In this document: positions 35,226 to 43,174 of the stretch, one piece after another | Layout of the letters: each line of letters opens with the position of its first letter | How positions within the stretch are numbered: position 1 is the stretch's first letter | NCBI GenBank assembly: GCA_014695295.1 | Contig: JACJNY010000080.1 | Coordinates: 1-54,634, forward strand | Source of the DNA: Microcoleus sp. FACHB-61 | GTDB lineage: Bacteria; Cyanobacteriota; Cyanobacteriia; Cyanobacteriales; Microcoleaceae | Reading direction: 5' to 3' | DNA: 54,634 nucleotides | Notes under the pieces: generated by a model | What the model saw: the letters and a program-made list of their open reading frames with translations, nothing else | What the model was told of the DNA's origin: nothing | Database searches by the model: none | Translations under genes and position numbers: made by a program

Positions 35226-35267
35226 GTATCAAAGTCTACTAAATTCTTCTACTAAATCGGTTAATGT
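35226..35267 (+). promoter_or_regulatory. NtcA-activated promoter (GTA-N8-TAC-N22-TAN3T)
   Basis: GTATCAAAGTCTAC at 35226-35239 is an exact GTAN8TAC NtcA box. Exactly 22 bp downstream lies TAATGT (35262-35267), matching the TAN3T -10 box. This is the canonical geometry of class II NtcA-activated nitrogen promoters. It lies 52 bp before the NtcB-like gene and fits the known control of ntcB by NtcA. Confidence 0.8.
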
Positions 35268-35318
35268 CACAGATTATCTTCCAGTAAAATTTCTGAAACC
35301 ATATCGAATTAAACCTCC

Positions 35319-36293
35319 ATGCGCTTAGAGCAGCTTCAAGCATTTCTTTCAGTTGCTGAAACCGGTAGCTTTCAGCAAGCGGCCCGGAAGTGCGGCGTTA
35401 CCCAATCGACTATTAGCCGCCAAGTGCAGGGATTAGAAGCGGAAGTGGGTTTGTCGCTGTTTCACCGCACGGCCCACGCGAAGCTGACTGTGGGAGGGGA
35501 ACGCCTGCTACCTCACGCTCGCAAAATCTGTCAGACTTGGCGAAATGCTGCTGAAGAATTGGGAGACTTGTTGTCGGGAAAGCAGCCGGAACTGTGCGTG
35601 GCTGCGATTCACTCGGTTTGCGGTGCTTATTTGCCGCCTGTGCTGCAAAAGTTTTGCCGCGACTATCCAAACGTGCAGTTGCGGGTGACTTCCCTGGGGA
35701 GCGATCGAGCTCTGAAAGTCCTCAAAGACGGTTTGGTGGACATAGCGGTGGTGATGAACAACCGCTATTTTACTCAAGCCCCGGAAATGTTGGTTGAGGT
35801 GCTCTACAATGAGCCGATCGAGGTGTTGATGGCGGCGGGTCATCCCTTGACCAAGTACGATCGAGTACCTTTGGCGGAATTGATTTGTTACCCGCAAGTG
35901 GTGTTTAAGGATGGGTACGGAATGCAGCGGATGGTGCAAGAACAATTTGGACGCATCGGTGCTAAACTTCATGCTGTTTTGGAACTCAACACTCTTGATG
36001 CTTTTCGGGGTGTGGTGCGACAGGGAGAATTGATTGCTTTGCTGCCGCATTCAGCTTTGGTGGAGGCGAAGGGCGATCGCACTTTAGCAATTCGGCCGAT
36101 CGCCCAAGAGCGGTCAAATTCCAAGGTTTCGACGATCGCTCAATTGGCGGCCGATCCGGCTTGGACTCGCGAAGTGGTGTTGGTGACAACTCACGATCGA
36201 ATGCAAATTCCGCCGATCGCCCATTTCTGGAACCTGGTACGCGAATCTGTGCCGCCATTTGATGTAATCCAGCTAGAAAAATCAGGGAGTTAA
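35319..36293 (+). CDS. ntcB: LysR-family regulator, NtcB-like (nitrate assimilation)
   Basis: This 324-residue LysR-type activator has an N-terminal winged helix-turn-helix (1-60, MRLEQLQAFLSVAETGSF... with VTQSTISRQVQGLEAEVG). The co-inducer-binding domain is at about 90-295. The N-terminal sequence resembles NtcB, which boosts transcription of nitrate-assimilation genes in response to nitrite. Two context facts support this: a canonical NtcA promoter directly upstream and mobA two genes downstream. CbbR/CmpR-type LysR proteins are the main alternatives. No nirA, nrt or narB gene lies in the window. Confidence 0.8.
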   Translation: MRLEQLQAFLSVAETGSFQQAARKCGVTQSTISRQVQGLEAEVGLSLFHRTAHAKLTVGGERLLPHARKICQTWRNAAEELGDLLSGKQPELCVAAIHSVCGAYLPPVLQKFCRDYPNVQLRVTSLGSDRALKVLKDGLVDIAVVMNNRYFTQAPEMLVEVLYNEPIEVLMAAGHPLTKYDRVPLAELICYPQVVFKDGYGMQRMVQEQFGRIGAKLHAVLELNTLDAFRGVVRQGELIALLPHSALVEAKGDRTLAIRPIAQERSNSKVSTIAQLAADPAWTREVVLVTTHDRMQIPPIAHFWNLVRESVPPFDVIQLEKSGS

Positions 36294-36436
36294 TTCGATA
36301 ATTTTGAATTGAAAGTTCGGAATTTTAAATTTAAAACGGTTCAAATATTACCAATTATATCAACTCCGCTAGCATCGGAATTGTAAAATCGAATCAACAG
36401 TCAATACTCAACTATCATTCAGTTCTTCGACTGACA

Positions 36437-36500
36437 GTTAACAGTCAACAGTCAACAGTCAACAGTCAACAATAATTCCGGTGCAACCGGAATTGATATT
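36437..36500. repeat. Heptamer repeat (AACAGTC)n and ATTCCGG palindrome
   Basis: About four to five AACAGTC heptamers (36437-36470) are followed by a palindrome of ATTCCGGTGCAACCGGAAT type. The palindrome is nearly identical to that at 21249-21267, including the flanking TTGATATTA. Both families are dispersed. Confidence 0.75.
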
Positions 36501-36551
36501 ACTAACTACCACTTACTAACTACCAACTACCAATTACCAACTTCAAAAGTT

Positions 36552-37616
36552 ATGAGTGACGCATTTAGAGAATTGCTGCGAAAAATTGGCAGCGGAGTAC
36601 ACACAGGAGAAAACTTAACTCGCTCCGAAGCATCAGCAGCCACGCGGATGATGCTGCTGGGAGAAGCAACACCGGCTCAAATCGGAGCTTTTATGATTTC
36701 CCACCGCATTAAACGGCCCACCGGCGAAGAATTAGCCGGAATGCTCGATGCTTATGAAGAATTGGGGCCTATGCTTGCCCCCCCAAACCGAGAAAAAGGG
36801 TTTTCCGTCTCTACCGCCGCCGTGTTTGGCGTTGCTTACGACGGGCGATCGCGCACGGCTCCAATTAGCCCTTTAACAGCCCTAATTTTAGCCGCCTCTG
36901 GCGTCCCAACCATCATGCACGGGGGCGATACCATGCCAACCAAGGAAGGCATTCCCCTGATTGAAATTTGGCGCGGTTTGGGAGTAGACTGGAGAAAACT
37001 CCGTTTAGGAAAAGTCCAGCAAGTTTTTGACAATACGGGTTTAGGTTTTGTTTACCTTCCCAAGCATTTTCCTCAAGCGGCCGCTTTAGTACCCTACCGC
37101 CGCGAAATCGGCAAACGGCCACCTTTTTCGACAATGGAGTTGATGTGGTGTCCCTATGCCGGCGACGTTAACGTCATCTCCGGCTACGTCCACCCGCCCA
37201 CAGAAGGTATGTTTCAAAAAGCCTTTGAGCTGCGGGGAATCAAAAATTATACCACAGTCAAAGGATTGGAGGGAAGCTGCGATTTGCCGCGCGATCGTAC
37301 TGCGATTATCGGCATTTCTAAGCCGGATGCGGAGTTCGAGCGAGTGCTTTTAGCTCACGGCGATTACGGTTTTAGCAGCACAAATCCTGGCTTTGAATCA
37401 GCATCTGAGTTATTAAAAGAAATGCAGGAAGTGTTGCTGGGAAAACCCTCGGAATTGATGCAGTCCGCTATCTGGAACGGCGGATTTTATCTGTGGCGCA
37501 GCGGAGTTTGTTCGGATATAAGCTCTGGTTTAATTGAGGCAGAAACTTTATTGAGCAGCGGTCAAGTCGTGCAAAAACTTGAGGAAGTTAGCCAAGCCGT
37601 TAGTGTTTTTGGTTAA
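36552..37616 (+). CDS. TrpD2-like (anthranilate phosphoribosyltransferase-fold) protein
   Basis: This 354-residue protein has the TrpD fold. The N-terminal helical domain includes LTRSEASAATRMMLLGEATPAQIGAFMIS. A segment GVPTIMHGGDTMPTKEG aligns with the KHGNRSVSSKSGSAD phosphate-binding region of TrpD. The GTGGD loop that binds PRPP diphosphate in true TrpD is missing, replaced by KGFSVSTAAVFGVAYDG. It therefore belongs to the TrpD2/YbiB-like group rather than tryptophan synthesis, and may bind nucleic acid or another phosphoribosyl compound. It lies between the NtcB-like gene and mobA in the same direction, which hints at a link to nitrogen metabolism. Confidence 0.8.
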   Translation: MSDAFRELLRKIGSGVHTGENLTRSEASAATRMMLLGEATPAQIGAFMISHRIKRPTGEELAGMLDAYEELGPMLAPPNREKGFSVSTAAVFGVAYDGRSRTAPISPLTALILAASGVPTIMHGGDTMPTKEGIPLIEIWRGLGVDWRKLRLGKVQQVFDNTGLGFVYLPKHFPQAAALVPYRREIGKRPPFSTMELMWCPYAGDVNVISGYVHPPTEGMFQKAFELRGIKNYTTVKGLEGSCDLPRDRTAIIGISKPDAEFERVLLAHGDYGFSSTNPGFESASELLKEMQEVLLGKPSELMQSAIWNGGFYLWRSGVCSDISSGLIEAETLLSSGQVVQKLEEVSQAVSVFG

Positions 37617-37689
37617 GAATAATTAATGAGGTTTTGTGCGGTGGACACAATACATTGAGCAGGTTTTGTACACAGCACCCTAAATGGAG

Positions 37690-37809
37690 AAATTTTTCTT
37701 CCTTCTTGCCTCTTCCTTCTTCCTTCTTCCCTCTTGCCTCTTCCTTCTTCCTGACATCCGTTACATCCGTTACATAATCCGTTGCCGAACTTCCCTCTTC
37801 CTTCTTCCC
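37690..37809. repeat. Polypyrimidine tandem repeat (CTTCCTTCTTC type)
   Basis: Imperfect tandem repeats of CTTCCTTCTTCC/CTTGCC occur in two blocks around a TCCGTTACA repeat. The second block ends 1-2 nt before the mobA ATG at 37811, leaving no Shine-Dalgarno site. Strong strand asymmetry (pyrimidine on plus) could allow triplex or slipped structures. Confidence 0.8.
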
Positions 37810-37810
37810 A

Positions 37811-38416
37811 ATGACAAATCATAAAATTGCTGTAATTGTGCTTGCAGGCGGTCAAAGTTCGCGGATGGGTAGGGATAAAGCTTTGCTGGAAATTGAGGGC
37901 AAATCCCTATTGCAGCGGGTGTGGGAAGTTGCAGCAGTTGTAGGGCCAGAAGTTTATGTTCTGACTGCTTGGCCCGATCGCTATCGATCGACCTTAACTG
38001 AAAAATCCCAATTTCTGCTAGAGTACAATCCGGGCTCCGGGCCCTTGGTTGCATTGACTCAGGGATTGACAGAAATTGCCGCCGAGTGGATTTTACTGTT
38101 AGCTTGCGATTTGCCTTTGTTAGATGCCCAGATTATTCAGAATTGGGCAAGTCAGTTAACAGACTTTCCCCCATCAACTTTAGCAGTTGTGCCTTATCAA
38201 AATTCGCGCTGGGAGCCTTTGTGCGGCTTCTACCGCCAGCAATCTCTGCCCAGTTTGCAAAGTTTTATTGAAAAAGGGGGACGTTCCTTTCAAGTGTGGT
38301 TAAATCAAATCCCCGCAATCCCTCTACCTGTAGGGGAACGAGAAGCAGTAATGTTATCGAATTGCAATACATTAGAAGAGTTTGAGCAATTAAAAGGTAA
38401 AATGAGTAACGGTTGA
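37811..38416 (+). CDS. mobA: Molybdenum cofactor guanylyltransferase
   Basis: This 201-residue MobA attaches GMP to molybdopterin to make the dinucleotide cofactor. The nucleotide-binding signature LAGGQSSRMGRDKA is at 11-24. ACDLPLLD supplies the metal-binding Asp, and WEPLCGFYR is typical of the family. Nitrate reductase NarB needs this type of cofactor, which fits the ntcB neighbour. The start codon directly follows a polypyrimidine repeat. Length is normal for cyanobacterial MobA. Confidence 0.93.
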   Translation: MTNHKIAVIVLAGGQSSRMGRDKALLEIEGKSLLQRVWEVAAVVGPEVYVLTAWPDRYRSTLTEKSQFLLEYNPGSGPLVALTQGLTEIAAEWILLLACDLPLLDAQIIQNWASQLTDFPPSTLAVVPYQNSRWEPLCGFYRQQSLPSLQSFIEKGGRSFQVWLNQIPAIPLPVGEREAVMLSNCNTLEEFEQLKGKMSNG

Positions 38417-38468
38417 CTGTTGACTAATGACTAATGGCTAATGACTAAGGACTACTTACTAATTACTG

Positions 38469-39644
38469 ATGATTAACGAATATTGGTTGCTCGATCGCAA
38501 GATAACTTTCCTCAATCACGGCTCTTTTGGGGCCTGTCCGATTCCCGTACTCGAAGCGCAAACCAGTTTTCGGGAACAACTGGAAAGAGAACCTTTGCGC
38601 TTTTTAATGCGGGAATTTGAACCGTTGTTGGATAATGCGAGAAATCAGTTAGCAGCATTTATCGGTGCGGGTGAGGATGACTTGGCTTTTGTGCCGAATG
38701 CGACGACGGGAGTAAATGCAGTTTTGCGATCGCTCTGTTTTGCTCCGGGCGACGAGTTGCTAACTACAAATCAGGAATACAACGCTTGCCGCAACACACT
38801 TAATTTTGTAGCCGAGCGTACAGGGGCTAAAGTAATAGTAGCAGAAGTCCCCTTTCCAATTGAGTCATCCGAACAAATTATTGAAGCAATAATTAAGTGC
38901 GTTTCACCGCAAACAAAGTTAGCATTATTAGACCACGTTGTGAGCCAAACAGGTTTAATCTTTCCCATCAAAGAATTAGTGGGCGAGTTAGCTAACCGTG
39001 GCGTGGATGTATTGGTAGACGGAGCTCACGCGCCGGGAATGGTAGCGCTGAATTTAGATGAAATTGGCGCGGCTTACTATACGGGAAATTGCCACAAATG
39101 GCTGTGCGCGCCCAAAGGTGCGGGCTTTTTATACGTGCGGCGCGACAAGCAAGATGCCATTCGCCCAACTACGATCAGTCACGGTGCTAACTCGCCGCGC
39201 GCTGATAAATCGCGCTTTCAATTAGAATTTGACTGGATGGGAACTGTCGATCCGAGTCCTTATTTGTGTGTGCCTGTCGCTATTGATTTTATGGGTTCTT
39301 TGTTGAGTGGCGGCTGGCCGGAATTGAGGGCAAAAAATCATGCTTTAGCGTTGGCGGGGAGAAAAATATTGGCGGACAAATTAGATTTGCCGCTGCCTTG
39401 CCCGGATGAAATGGTGGGTTCGATGGCTGTTGTCCCTCTGGCAGACGGCCAGTCTGATGAGGTTGCAAAGGGAGGAATTCCACCTTTGCAAGAGGCGCTG
39501 TGGGAGATTTTTAAAATAGAAGTTCCGGTGATTCCTTGGCCGAATGCTAGTAAGCAGTTGGTGAGGATTTCGGCTCAGTTATACAATACTTTGCCACAGT
39601 ATCAATATTTGGCTAAGGCGCTGGTTGAGCTGACTAGAATTTGA
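38469..39644 (+). CDS. Class V aminotransferase-fold PLP enzyme (isopenicillin-N-epimerase-like)
   Basis: This 391-residue PLP enzyme belongs to the NifS/isopenicillin-N-epimerase/EgtE superfamily. Motifs are FLNHGSFGACP at the N-terminus, VPNATTGVNAVLRSL, DGAHAPGM with the PLP-contact Asp, and CHKWLCAPKGAGFLYV with the Schiff-base Lys. The actual reaction is unknown; members act as epimerases, lyases or desulfurases. It lies 52 bp after mobA, in the same direction. Heptamer-like (TGACTAA) repeats fill the gap up to the start codon. Confidence 0.88.
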   Translation: MINEYWLLDRKITFLNHGSFGACPIPVLEAQTSFREQLEREPLRFLMREFEPLLDNARNQLAAFIGAGEDDLAFVPNATTGVNAVLRSLCFAPGDELLTTNQEYNACRNTLNFVAERTGAKVIVAEVPFPIESSEQIIEAIIKCVSPQTKLALLDHVVSQTGLIFPIKELVGELANRGVDVLVDGAHAPGMVALNLDEIGAAYYTGNCHKWLCAPKGAGFLYVRRDKQDAIRPTTISHGANSPRADKSRFQLEFDWMGTVDPSPYLCVPVAIDFMGSLLSGGWPELRAKNHALALAGRKILADKLDLPLPCPDEMVGSMAVVPLADGQSDEVAKGGIPPLQEALWEIFKIEVPVIPWPNASKQLVRISAQLYNTLPQYQYLAKALVELTRI

Positions 39645-39673
39645 GGGGAAGCTTCAAAAACAACATAACACCC

Positions 39674-39701
39674 AACTACAAACATTTATAGGTTTGTAGT
39701 T
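39674..39701 (+). terminator. Hairpin after the aminotransferase gene
   Basis: AACTACAAAC (39674-39683) and GTTTGTAGTT (39692-39701) form a perfect 10-bp stem with an 8-nt loop, 30 bp after the stop. There is no T-tract, so intrinsic termination is uncertain. The rest of the 420-bp gap up to 40063 is A+T-rich with nothing recognised. Confidence 0.45.
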
Positions 39702-40063
39702 AGGGAGTCCGTCCTCATAGTTTGGGTGAATAAAAACTATTCGGTCTTACTAAAAACGAAATAAGTGTTATAAGAATAGACACAATAAGAGGAAAAAGTC
39801 TAGCCACGAATTACGTTTAACCATCTTTAATTTTGCTACGCTTTACCTCAACTAAAAAACAAACAAAAACGCTATAAAGCTCGCTATCCCTAGAGTTCGC
39901 AAATCCGCCCAAGCCCAAGAAAGTTTGTAAATAAGCTGCGAGATTTCCCAATTTAAAACAGGGTTGTCAAACCGGATAGCGCACAACTCCCGCGCAAGAG
40001 AATATAATGTATCAAGATTGGAAGTCTCGCCTAAAAAAAACGAAATAAAAAGAGGAAAATACC

Positions 40064-40411
40064 ATGTCCAATGCCATGATGGTAATTTACCCCTATCGCG
40101 AACAGTACACCTGGGTTTTTGACGACGAGCGAGTCGGACTTGTCCGAGAACCTTTTGTTCAGGGCGTCCCCGAAATGATTAACGCGCTCGTCGCAGACAT
40201 TCCCAATGCCGCTCAAGGTTTCCGACTCTTATTTTCAGCGAATCCATTTCCCGGATATCAAGCAGAAATGCTGTGGTTGAAAGCAGAATACGGCGGTAAC
40301 TGGTATCGGTGGGAATCGAAAAATCTCGAAGGCTGGCTGTGTCCGGCTTTGCTCAAATACTTTCCCGAAGCACCGCCCAAGTTTTACTGCAAAGCTGAAA
40401 AAATGCAATAA
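40064..40411 (+). CDS. DUF6717-like conserved cyanobacterial protein
   Basis: This 115-residue soluble protein has a conserved start (MVIYPYREQYTWVFDDERVGLVREPF) and a YGGNWYRWESKNLEGWLCPALLKYF segment. I recognise the type as a conserved family, probably DUF6717, of unknown function. A purine-rich ribosome site (AGAGGAAAA) lies about 8 nt upstream. The IsrB element begins within about 25 bp of the stop codon. Confidence 0.8.
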   Translation: MSNAMMVIYPYREQYTWVFDDERVGLVREPFVQGVPEMINALVADIPNAAQGFRLLFSANPFPGYQAEMLWLKAEYGGNWYRWESKNLEGWLCPALLKYFPEAPPKFYCKAEKMQ

Positions 40412-40454
40412 TCAACAGCAAGTCAGTCACTAACCCCAGCCTGAAGGCGTGGGG

Positions 40455-40632
40455 CTTGAAAAGAGGAAGACTCACCACCTTCTTAATTCAGGACTAAAAA
40501 AGTGTCTAGCCAATTACTGAACTGCCTGGGAGTGGTCTCCCGCAAGACGTTAAGAATGCCTCCCTAGTTTTTAACCTCTCTGGTGGTCAGTGGCGAAGGG
40601 AAATATACACCTAGAAATAGGACTTACCGTCA
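40455..40632 (+). ncRNA. Probable omega RNA of the IsrB element
   Basis: The roughly 180-nt leader before isrB contains nested complementary segments. ACTCACCACC (40470-40479) pairs with GGTGGTCAGT (40582-40591, one mismatch). GGGAG-TGGT-CTCCC is a perfect hairpin (40528-40541). GTTAA pairs with TTAAC (40549-40575), and CCTA-GAAA-TAGG (40610-40621) has a GNRA-type tetraloop. In IscB/IsrB systems the guide RNA scaffold is encoded immediately upstream of the nuclease gene, with the guide at its 5' end coming from sequence flanking the element. The boundaries are inferred. Confidence 0.65.
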
Positions 40633-41667
40633 ATGTTTGTACCAGTTGTAGGCAGCAATAACCGTCCCCTGATGCCAACTACCCCTGCTCGGGCTAGACG
40701 TTGGATCGAATCGGGCAAAGCTACGCCGTTTTTTAAAAAAGGAGTATTTTGTGTTCGACTGAATGCAAAACCTTTAAGCCACAACTATCAACCAATTGCA
40801 GTTGGCATTGACCCAGGTAGTAAGCGTGAAGGATTTACCGTTAAATCCAGAACGCATACCTACTTAAACATCCAAACCCATGCAATTGATTGGGTAAAAG
40901 ATCGCGTTGAGGTCAGACGAAATATGCGACGTGGTAGGCGGTTTCGCAATACTCCCTGCCGTCAAAACAGAACTAATCGCTCGGTCAATAAAAATCGCAT
41001 CCCCCCATCGACTAAAGCGAGATGGCAGTGGAAATTAAGGATTGCCAAATGGTTGACTTTGATGTTTCCGATATCGACATTTGTTGTAGAAGACGTTAAA
41101 GCAAAAACCTGGAAGGGAGCTAAGAAATGGAATACAAGTTTTAGTCCTCTGGAGGTAGGTAAACGATGGTTCTACTCGGAAATTGAGAAAATTGCTCACC
41201 TGGAAATTAGGCATGGCTTTGACACCTGTAAAATGCGTCAAGATTTAGGACTCGTCAAGTCTAAACAAAAGCTGTCAAACTTGTTTGAGGCTCATTGCGT
41301 TGACTCTTGGGTATTAGCTAATTGGTATATCGGAGGACATATCCAGCCCGATAACACCAAGGTAATAGAAGTAATCCCTTTGGAGTTTCATCGCAGACAG
41401 CTCCATCGTTTGCAGCATTCCACTGGTCATGTCCGCTCTCGCTACGGCGGAACTTTAAGTGCAGAATTTAAGCGCGGTTCAATCGTTAAACACCCTAAAT
41501 ATGGGTTCTGTTATGTTGGGGGTTGGCAAGAGTCGCCAACAAAGAAAGACCCACATCGAAAAACAATTAGTTTGCACGATCTAAAAACAAGCAAGCGATT
41601 GTGCCAAAATGCAGCGCCTACAGATTGTAAGTTTTTGTCTTACAATTCGTGGCGCTCCGCAAATTAA
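40633..41667 (+). CDS. isrB: IsrB: RNA-guided RuvC nuclease (IscB without HNH)
   Basis: This 344-residue protein has the PLMP domain (PLMP at 12-15, RPLMPTTPARARRWIESG). RuvC-I follows with Asp60 (GIDPGSKREG), then an Arg-rich bridge helix (95-110) and RuvC-II with Glu153 (VVEDVKAKT). RuvC-III has His221/Asp224 (HCVDSWVLAN). Only about 70 residues separate RuvC-II and RuvC-III, with no HNH Cys/His motif, which distinguishes IsrB from IscB. All RuvC catalytic residues are present. IsrB proteins use an omega RNA to nick the non-target DNA strand, based on published family members. The upstream leader is a good candidate for that RNA. Confidence 0.88.
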   Translation: MFVPVVGSNNRPLMPTTPARARRWIESGKATPFFKKGVFCVRLNAKPLSHNYQPIAVGIDPGSKREGFTVKSRTHTYLNIQTHAIDWVKDRVEVRRNMRRGRRFRNTPCRQNRTNRSVNKNRIPPSTKARWQWKLRIAKWLTLMFPISTFVVEDVKAKTWKGAKKWNTSFSPLEVGKRWFYSEIEKIAHLEIRHGFDTCKMRQDLGLVKSKQKLSNLFEAHCVDSWVLANWYIGGHIQPDNTKVIEVIPLEFHRRQLHRLQHSTGHVRSRYGGTLSAEFKRGSIVKHPKYGFCYVGGWQESPTKKDPHRKTISLHDLKTSKRLCQNAAPTDCKFLSYNSWRSAN

Positions 41668-41715
41668 TCTGTAAAGCCGTGCTAGAAGCACGGGGTTTCA
41701 AACCCAGAAATTTCG

Positions 41716-43068
41716 ATGAAAAACTGGTCAATCTTTAAAAGCAACTTTGTTAAACCAGTCGATCGAGAATCTAGAAAAAAGCCTAAATTCTTTCTGTATA
41801 TAGTGGGGCTATTTTTCTTAGTTTTCACAGCCGCCATTTCCGCCACAATGGGGGCAATTACTGCCCTTTTAGCTCCCGTGGAACCGCCAGGTATCAGTAG
41901 AGTCTTAGAGGCTACTGGCTTTAACTCTCCCTCATCCAGCCGCTCTGGATACCGCCTATCGCGGCCAGTTAATATCTTGATATTGGGAATTGACCGCGTG
42001 CCGGAAGCTGCAGCCAATGGCCCTAAGATTTTTGAGGGTCGCAGCGATACAATACTCTTATTGCACCTCGATCCTAGAGATAAATCTATTAGTTTGCTTT
42101 CAGTTCCGCGAGATACTCAAGTCGAAGTTCCCGGAATTGCCTTCAGCAAAATTAGCGAAGCCAATGCCAGGGGTGGAGCAGCTTTGGCGACGCGATTGGT
42201 TAGCAGTATGCTGAACAATACGACAATTGAACGATACGTGCGAGTCAGCAGCAGTGCGTTTCGGGAATTAGTCGATTTGTTGGGCGGAATTGAGGTATTT
42301 GTACCTCGCGCGATGTCCTATACAGATACCGCCCAAAAGTTAAAAATAAACTTAGCCAAGGGATGGCAAACTCTCAACGGAGAACAAGCAGAACAATTTG
42401 CTCGATTTCGCAACGACGGTTTAGGAGATATCGGCCGCATTCAGCGGCAGCAATCTTTAATTCAAGCTATTCGGAACCGCCTCGCAAGTCCATCAGTATT
42501 GGTGCGCTTGCCACAAATTATTCGATTGATGCAAAAATATGTGGATACAAACCTAAATTATGAGGAAATATTGACGCTGGCAAATTTTGGTTTGCAATTG
42601 GATCGAGAGAATTTTAAAATGGTAATGTTACCTGGACGTTCTAGTTCAGAACAAGGGGATTTGAAGAGTTATTGGATTTTAGATGCGGTCGGGATAGATC
42701 GCATTATGACACAATATTTAAACCCGGGCGTGCCGGATTTTGCACAAGGACGACCTCCCAATCCCAGCGCGTCCGTTTTGCCCAGAAACCTCAAAATAGC
42801 TGTCCAAAACGCTTCTAGCAAACCGACAACCGCAAACACCGTTGCTGAATTTCTCAGAAAACAGGGCTTTTTTAATGTATCTGTTGTAGTGCAGGATTCG
42901 CCGGAGAAGCAGCGTCAAAGTCAAATTATTGTTCAGCAAGGCGATTTAGAGGCAGCGAATCTACTGCAAAAAGCGTTAGGCGGCGGTAAAATTGAAGCAT
43001 CTTCTACCGGTGAAATTAATTCTGACTTGACACTTCGCGTCGGCGAAGATTGGGTAAAGCGATTTTAA
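41716..43068 (+). CDS. LytR-CpsA-Psr (LCP) family protein with LytR_C domain
   Basis: This 450-residue protein has a cytoplasmic tail of about 25 residues and one membrane helix (about 28-50). An extracytoplasmic LCP domain starts at NILILGIDR and contains DTILLLHLDP, SVPRDTQVEVPG and FRNDGLGDIGRIQRQQ with the conserved Arg residues. A LytR_C-type domain follows (about 355-435). LCP enzymes attach glycopolymers to peptidoglycan. The IsrB element ends just upstream, so the original leader may have been displaced. No ribosome site is visible before ATG 41716. Confidence 0.92.
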   Translation: MKNWSIFKSNFVKPVDRESRKKPKFFLYIVGLFFLVFTAAISATMGAITALLAPVEPPGISRVLEATGFNSPSSSRSGYRLSRPVNILILGIDRVPEAAANGPKIFEGRSDTILLLHLDPRDKSISLLSVPRDTQVEVPGIAFSKISEANARGGAALATRLVSSMLNNTTIERYVRVSSSAFRELVDLLGGIEVFVPRAMSYTDTAQKLKINLAKGWQTLNGEQAEQFARFRNDGLGDIGRIQRQQSLIQAIRNRLASPSVLVRLPQIIRLMQKYVDTNLNYEEILTLANFGLQLDRENFKMVMLPGRSSSEQGDLKSYWILDAVGIDRIMTQYLNPGVPDFAQGRPPNPSASVLPRNLKIAVQNASSKPTTANTVAEFLRKQGFFNVSVVVQDSPEKQRQSQIIVQQGDLEAANLLQKALGGGKIEASSTGEINSDLTLRVGEDWVKRF

Positions 43069-43071
43069 TTA

Positions 43072-43147
43072 GTCATGAGTCATGAGTCATTAGTCATTAG
43101 TCAGCAGTTAACAGTCAACAGTCAACAGTCAACAGTCAACAGTCAAC
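43072..43147. repeat. Heptamer repeats (AGTCATG/T)n and (AACAGTC)n
   Basis: Directly after the LCP stop come about four AGTCAT(G/T) heptamers, then about five AACAGTC heptamers (43109-43147). The second unit is the same as at 4785 and 36437. The array ends about 28 nt before the next start codon. Confidence 0.8.
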
Positions 43148-43174
43148 TATGCCCAATTCCCCATTCCCATCATC

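Larger units (their letters stand above)
40430..41703 (+). mobile_element. IS200/IS605-type element carrying isrB, no tnpA
   Basis: The left side has a hairpin CCCCA-N11-TGGGG (40434-40454). The right side has CCGTGCT-AGA-AGCACGG (41677-41693), the usual subterminal hairpins of IS200/IS605 elements. Between them lie a structured leader and an IsrB gene. No TnpA is present, so movement would need a transposase from elsewhere. Exact ends cannot be fixed without comparing an empty site. The right end is about 15 bp before the next gene's start codon. Confidence 0.75.

Noticed and set aside
35017..35232. 71-codon minus-strand frame upstream of ntcB
   Set aside because: No recognisable motif or ribosome site, and it overlaps the NtcA box region.
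36552..37616. Tryptophan-biosynthetic trpD
   Set aside because: The GTGGD PRPP-binding loop is missing and the neighbours concern nitrate and molybdenum cofactor, so TrpD2-like is the better call.
40633..41667. IscB with HNH domain
   Set aside because: Only about 70 residues lie between RuvC-II and RuvC-III and they lack HNH Cys/His motifs, so IsrB fits better.
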